Of a stretch of 64,000 nt of DNA, positions 58,120 to 64,000 are shown in pieces (the first letter of the stretch is position 1; the number at the start of each line of letters is the position of its first letter). Below the pieces are notes generated by a model. The model was not told the origin of the DNA. It searched no databases and worked only from the letters and a program-made list of their open reading frames with translations. The stretch comes from Tenebrio molitor (taxonomy: Eukaryota; Arthropoda; Insecta; Coleoptera; Tenebrionidae). The position numbers and the translations under genes are program-made. The DNA lies in contig NC_091050.1 of the NCBI RefSeq assembly GCF_963966145.1, positions 18,476,001 through 18,540,000 of the forward strand, given 5' to 3'.

Positions 58120-61100
58120 ATGGACTTCCTAAAAGCAAAACAAAGAAATACAAATCCAGAAGAAAAAACAAAATACTTTTTAACATTCTTTTTTGTGTAA
58201 GTATGTTTACATGTCACTCTCATGAATTAATATGTAAATTAATTGTAGACACACGAGAAAGATCTTTTTGGATGGTTTCAAGAAAGAACTGAACGAAGAT
58301 GACATATATGAAGTGCTTCCATCTTATCAATCACAGAAATTGGGAAATAAATTAGAGAAACACTGGGATAAACAAAAACAATCATCAGTGTTTTTTCTTT
58401 TGTGGAGATGTTTCGGAAAACTTTATCTAATTATTGCAATTTCTCGATTAATACCACTTACGATTACGTATTTACGTAAAAAAATTAAAATACACATGAT
58501 TTAACTGTATTCAATTTTTGCAGAATTTTACGACTAAGAGTTTTAAGGAATTTTATCTCATATTTCACCACCGACCACAACAATTTTACTAAAGTTGAAG
58601 CAAGCTTCTTTGGAGCTTCCTATGTTATTATAAAATTTATTGAATCTGTATACGCGAATAATTTTCAGTTGAGCCTTGATACATTGGGGGTTAAAATCCG
58701 ATCAGCCTTAACATCTCTGATTTACAGAAAAGTGCTAAAGATAAACTTATCGCAACTGGATATATCCGTTGGAAAAATAATCTCTCTCATTACCAGAGAC
58801 ATCTACGAATTTGATAATTATGTAACATATTCCACTTTGTTGTGGTCCCATTTACTTCAGCTGTTAATAACGTGCTATGCTATATACACGGAAGTAGGTC
58901 CATTGGTTCTCATTATCGTCACCATCGTTTGTATCATCATATTAATCCAAGGTAAATGAAAAATAATTGTTTCACAGTTTTTAAAAAAATTTTCTAGTGT
59001 TCTTGGCAAAGCTGCTGGCTTCATTCAAACTGAAAACTTTGAAAAGAACCGACCAGCGATATCAGGTAACCAAAGAGATGCTAGATGCCATTACATTAAT
59101 AAAATTATTCAATTGGGGAGACTGTTACAAAAAGAAAATGTCAAAAAATAGAATGTAAGTAGCAATTGCTTAACCATAACTGAAAAAACAGTTGAAAATA
59201 GCTTATCACTCTGTACTTACCTTTTCTTCTTCTCTAGGGAAGAAGTTTCCCTAATTTACAAAGTTTATTTATTGTTAGTTGCGAAATTTACCCTTTCTAA
59301 CTTTATACTGAATGCAGCAACTTATACTTTCATAATTGGTTCACTCTGGTTTGGAAAGCAGATCAAAATTGAGACGATGTTTTTTCTAATACACAGTTTG
59401 AACATTTTATCAGAATCGTTGAAAATAGGTATTCCTAGAGGAATGCATGAAGTAATAAAATTATTTGTTGTGATTCGAAGAATTGAACAATTCCTAAAAA
59501 CTCCAAATGTGCAGTTACCATCTGAGCGTGACTGTAAAAACGAACCTTTTGTAAATACAAGATTATCAAACTTATGTGTCTACGTTAAAAACCAGAAAAT
59601 TTTTGAAAATATTAATTTGGACATTTGCAATGGACTGAATATATTGACTGGACCTATCGGAAGCGGAAAGAGCGTGTTAATGCAAATTTTGCTGCAAGAG
59701 TATCAGATAGACAGAGGAAGTGTGACCATCACTAGCAGAATTTCTTATGCTTCTGAACAACCTTGGTTATTCCCATCCACGATTAAGCAAAATATTTTAT
59801 TTGGAGCAAATTATGACAAAGAGCGATATCTCGCGGTCCTCCAAGTGTGCGCTCTCCTACAAGACTTGCAGCACCTCCAAGGAGGTGACGCGCTCATTAT
59901 TGCCGATAGAGGAACTAACTTAAGCAAAGGACAACAAAGCAGAATCAATTTGGCAAGAGCTATCTATCGAGACAGCGAAATTTATCTCTTGGACGGTTGC
60001 CTATCTAATTTGGACGTACTCGTTGCTGACTATATTTTTGAAAAATGTATCAAACAGTTTTTGAAGGACAAGTTGGTCATCCTGGTTACGCAAAACCCAA
60101 AACATATTAGCAGGGCCGATAGTGTCATAACTTTAAGTAATCAAACTGCAAAACTGGAACCAGTTTCATCTGGAAATTTTCCACCTGAACTTTGCAATAC
60201 AATGAGGGATCAGAAGGAATCAGAAAATAAAATTACAGAAGAAGAAGAAGAAGAAGAAGATGAGTTTCATGAAACAATGAATTTGCTAGCAGAGACTGAG
60301 TTCGACAAAAATATATACCAAGAAAAGGTAGAAGGCGGAAGGATTAAATTTCAAAAATATGTGGCATATGTACACCAAGGTGGTGGATTAATCTTATTCT
60401 TTGTTGTATGTGTAGTATTTGTCACGGCGCAGATTTCTAAAATTGGTATGCACAAATTGGAAAATAATTGGTATGTTTAAATATTTCTACATTTGAGACC
60501 GATCTGTTTTCTTCTAGGTTGAAAACTGAAGAGCAAATCACAAATTATGAAACTTACAACAATTCCAAAGGAGAAAATTATGAACAAGCAATCCAGGAGC
60601 GTAGCAAAATGATTTATTTGTTACCACTTGTTGTAGTAATCGTTGCAGTAACTACCTTTTTGCAGGGAACCATATTTTTCCGGCTTGCCACTAACGCTTC
60701 AATAAATTTCCACCGGTCACTTGCAACAACCGTTATCGATGCTTCAATGGAATTTTTTCACATCCACTACGTAGGAAATATTTTGAACAGATTTTCAGAA
60801 GATTTATTGTTCATAGATGAAATAGTTCCGTACTCGATGTACCTCTTTCTAAACGTACGATTTTATGTGTTCGTTGTGCTAAATAATTTCGGTTTAGGGA
60901 TTTGTACAGGTTATTGGAATCACATTCTTTCTGGGGACCATCAATAGAGCATTTCTCGTGGTCGCTTTGACGTTGTGCGTACTGCCTGTATTGGCAATTA
61001 TCTTCATCTTAAGGACTGGAAGAGCGTTGAAACGCGTGGAAATTTCAAGTAAACATCCATTTGCAAATTTTCCACAGTAATCTCTTTTTCTAGGCCGCAG

Positions 61101-62272
61101 TTCATTGATCGGCCGCATCAGTGCTACTCCTGAAGGACTACCGACAATAAGATCTGCAAATATGCAAAATGTTCTAGTCGAAGAGTTCGACAGACATCTG
61201 GATCTGTACACTTCTGCGTCTTACCTTTACTGGTGCTGGTTAAGAACAGTAGTTTTCATTCTACACCTCTATTTTGTAGTCTACACAATAATTATAGTGA
61301 TTGTTGTCTTGATCATTGACGAAGGTAGAAAAATGTATTTCGTGACCAATGTTTTACAACAGACTAATAATTGTTTCAGATATATCCGCTGCGCATGTTG
61401 GTCTTGTTCTTACGCAGCTCACTATGTTTCAAAAAGAATTTGATACAACATTAGTCGGAGCTGTAAAAGTCGAAGCTGAAATGATAGCAGTAGAACGAAT
61501 TCTAGAATATGTTCGACAGAAGACAGAATATAAGGGTGGAGTCGCGGTTGAACACTGGCCCCAACATCACCAAATCAAGTTCAACAATGTGAGCCTTTCC
61601 TACAACCGTGAAGACTTCGTTCTGCGTGATTTAAATTTTACGGTTGAACCTCAGGAGACGGTTGCCATTGTAGGCAGAACTGCTGCAGGAAAATCTTCGA
61701 TAATTTCCACGATTCTGCGACTGCACAAATTCGAAGGGAAAATATTTATAGGCGGAGTCGACATCGCAGCTCTTCCGGTAGACACTGTCAGAGCTAATAT
61801 TTCTGTCATTTTGCAGGATCCTGTTCTGTTCACGGGAACGGTTCGGGAAAATATTGATCTGACCGGAAAATATAAAGACGATGAAATTTGGAATGTAGTC
61901 AGGATTGTTAACTTGGATAAACTCTTTCCCAACCTGGACCATCGGATTAGTAGTGCCGATTTGAATTTAAGTCTAGGTCAGAAACAACTTCTCTCTCTGG
62001 CGAGGGCGATCATTTGTAATAATAAAATTGTCATTATGGATGAAGTGACAGCAAACGTCGACAAAAAGACTGAAATAATGATACACAACATTGTACGAAA
62101 AGAATTTGCGTCTTGTACGGTAATCTTGATAACACACAAGTTAGATTACGTTTTTGAATACGACAAGGTGATGGTTTTGGATGGTGGTAACATTGTTGAA
62201 TTTGATCGCCCATCTGTCTTGTTAAATAATCAGAATGGGTTATTTTATAAAATGTTCAAAAAAGTTACATAA
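58120..62272 (+). CDS. ABCC (MRP4-like) transporter D
   Basis: Nine exons: 58120-58196, 58249-58467, 58524-58951, 58998-59154, 59238-60470, 60518-60854, 60898-61048, 61094-61324 and 61380-62272; 1241 residues. Closest paralogue is C. N-terminus MDFLKAKQRNTNPEEKTKYF. NBD1: Walker A GPIGSGKS, signature LSKGQ, Walker B YLLDGC (Gly for the second Asp), TQNPKH in place of the switch His. NBD2: GRTAAGKSS, LQDPVLF, LSLGQ, IMDEVTANVD, THKLDY, all catalytic positions kept. A run of Glu residues (ITEEEEEEEDEFHETMNLL) lies between NBD1 and TMD2, where A/B have NEDVTEEDVHETTHLL. Intron after exon 6 is 43 nt. Predicted plasma-membrane exporter of organic anions with one active ATPase site; substrate unknown. 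Confidence 0.92.
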
Positions 62273-62545
62273 CAACCAAATTTACTAAGTACATCTTTCT
62301 TGTATTACGTTGTATAAATTAGATGTTTTTTAGGAGTAATATTTTTGAAATTGTCACATAATGCATTATCTCCAAATCATATAAAGTTATATTTATTATG
62401 TCTTGATAAAACATGTATTTTTAGTATTGCTATGTAATTTACTGTCTTTAGAAGGGATTAAATAATTTAATTAAAATTAAAAATGCATGGTCATTACAAC
62501 AACTGTCAGTCCATATCGACATTGTACGTTGTACTAAGAATAACG

Positions 62546-62683
62546 AGTGTTTTTTTTTTAATTTGACGTCGAAGTTGGCGTTGAAGAGTCGAACGTGAAT
62601 GCATTATACGGATAACGAGTGGTGCGTTCTCAATCGACTCTCCAACGCCAACTTCGACGCCAAATTAAAAAAAACACCCTTTA
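62546..62683. mobile_element. Palindromic MITE downstream of ABCC D
   Basis: GAGTGTTTTTTTTTTAATTTGACGTCGAAGTTGGCGTT pairs almost fully with its complement ending AATTAAAAAAAACACCCT. Near-perfect palindrome with a loop of about 50 nt. It lies between the stop codon of gene D and the AATAAA at 62737-62742, so it could be part of the 3' UTR. Confidence 0.8.
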
Positions 62684-62736
62684 TTTGTAAACAAGCAGCG
62701 CGTGCTGCTACTTAAAATGTATCGAATTTTTATTCA

Positions 62737-62742
62737 AATAAA
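62737..62742 (+). terminator. Possible poly(A) signal of ABCC D
   Basis: AATAAA about 465 nt after the stop codon, in the context TTCAAATAAAAGTG shared with gene C's flank. Confidence 0.4.
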
Positions 62743-63151
62743 AGTGTGATTACACAGACTCACTCTGTGGTGTCGATGTGTAAATCTCACATGCGTGCGA
62801 TAAAATGTCTATATCCCACTTGTTACGTATTGTTACTGGTGTAGTCGTTACATATTTAGACATGTATTAACTAAGATCAGCTTTTAATATTTCACATATT
62901 TTGTTGTAACTTCATTATTAGTTCTTATTTTGTATGAAATGTTTTTTTCATATTTACTTCCTGTTTTTAGTTATTGATACATGTACTATCCAAGAGTTTA
63001 GTTATGATCATATCCTATGTATGTATACATTCTGGAAACATTAACTGAAATAAAATTCGTAACTTGGACAATGCGATTTTTGTAAAAAATCCCAAAACAG
63101 GTCAATTATTATTTTCCTTGTCCACATTTTGACGTATATGGTTTTTGTATA

Positions 63152-63502
63152 TACAGGGTTATTCTAAATGATTGTAGTCGAAGTAGGCGTGAAAATTGAA
63201 TGTAAAATTTATAGTTGCCGCTCCACATAAAAAAACATCAAAATTATGTGAATAAGTGAGTACACACGGGAGTTAAAGTGGGTGCAAAACAACTCAATAT
63301 TACAGAATTGGTTGTAAAACAACTCAATATTTCTGGATTCAGTCGTTAATTTAACAAAAATAAATAAAATTCTCATCACCGTACTTTTCACCTAAAAAAT
63401 GACAGTGACAGCGACAAAATTGACAGTTCACATGAAAGCGGCAAAAATTTAATAACATGGGCGTGGCCTACTTCGACTACAATCATTTAGAATAACCCTG
63501 TA
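63152..63502. mobile_element. MITE with TACAGGGTTATTCTAAATGA ends
   Basis: TIR about 37 bp: TACAGGGTTATTCTAAATGA, TTGTAGTCGAAGTAGGC and complement. It is related in its ends to the 41.5-kb transposon (TACAGGGTCTCTATAAATGA) and to the MITEs at 4.4 and 57.3 kb. An internal direct repeat (TTGTAAAACAACTCAATATT-like) occurs at about 63283-63332. Non-coding. Confidence 0.85.
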
Positions 63503-64000
63503 TTAATGGTGTTGACAAAATTGATGAGGATGTAATGTTAGCATACGTTCTGAATTGGTGAGTCTTGAAGTGAGTGTTATACAGATTGCTTTGATCATGG
63601 TTTTCTATTTAGTCCAAGAAGTATGAGGGGTCTTCAGTTTGGACAAAAATATCTATGGTGAAGACCATGTTACTAACGTACGAAAATGTAGATATTTCTT
63701 CTTATTCAGTAGTCAAGTCTTTTATGAAGCGTAATAGTTACGTACCGAAGCAGTCTTATGTATGTCTTAAAACGTGTTATGTATGTGATTAACTACTAAT
63801 AATAAAGTTTCGTTATGTTAAGATGTTCTTTACAACACTAGTACTGTTAAATGTATCTTTACGCAAATCGTCGCTAAGGAGTTATTAGCAAAAAATTATT
63901 GGTAGTTAAAATGTTGGCAGCAGAATACTGTTGACTGCTGTCTTCTGCTAATGTGTTTTTATCTGCATTATTTAGGTAATCTTTGAATGTGGAACGAAAA

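Overview
This is an AT-rich eukaryotic window with spliced genes, very short introns, chitin-binding (R&R) cuticle genes, a tandem ABCC transporter array and dense MITE/foldback transposons. It fits an insect, most likely a beetle. The tenebrionid-like character (ABCC expansion, introns of about 43-50 bp) is my inference; the species is not determined.

Layout. (1) About 0-6.2 kb, minus strand: the 5' coding part of an adenylyl cyclase gene, type 8/Ac78C-like. It covers the long cytosolic N-terminus and the first membrane helices, and runs off the left edge. Its introns carry a LINE 3' end and several MITEs. (2) About 6.2-12.2 kb: no gene I can support; foldback elements. (3) About 12.3-27.4 kb, minus strand: a cluster of small secreted RR-1-type cuticle protein genes. 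Three are intact (12.4-13.1, 19.4-20.1 and 22.0-23.3 kb), one is broken by a 1-nt deletion (24.4-25.0 kb), and two are decayed (20.4-21.0 and 26.4-27.3 kb). All have the same three-exon form: a 9-nt first coding exon (ATG plus two codons), a signal-peptide/linker exon, and an RR exon. (4) About 27.5-33.4 kb: transposon-rich. It holds a diverged segmental copy of parts of 14.9-21.1 kb and, at 31.1 kb, a broken piece of an ABCC NBD2 exon. (5) About 33.9-62.3 kb, plus strand: four complete-length ABCC genes (A 33983-38367, B 43649-47900, C 50486-54620, D 58120-62272). Each has nine coding exons with conserved phases. A, B and D each encode 1241 residues by my splice models. C has an in-frame stop between TMD2 and NBD2. 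Between them lie ABCC fragments at 49.2-50.0 and 57.6 kb. (6) About 62.3-64 kb: 3' flank of D and two MITEs.

How it works together. The ABCC proteins look like MRP4-type full transporters (TMD1-NBD1-TMD2-NBD2, no TMD0). In all four, NBD1 is degenerate (no catalytic Glu, no switch His) and NBD2 keeps the hydrolytic residues (lost in C if the stop is real). A/B and C/D are two close pairs. The array grew by tandem duplication that also copied upstream transposon fragments, and a second set of nested duplications shaped the cuticle cluster.

The most unusual recurrent structure is a two-part element: a hairpin with CGAG/CTCG-rich arms or loop beside a 0.4-0.6 kb unit bounded by 11-15 bp perfect inverted repeats. 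Two of these units carry a short recombinase-like N-terminal segment.

All coordinates are hand-derived by reading splice sites; no alignments were run.
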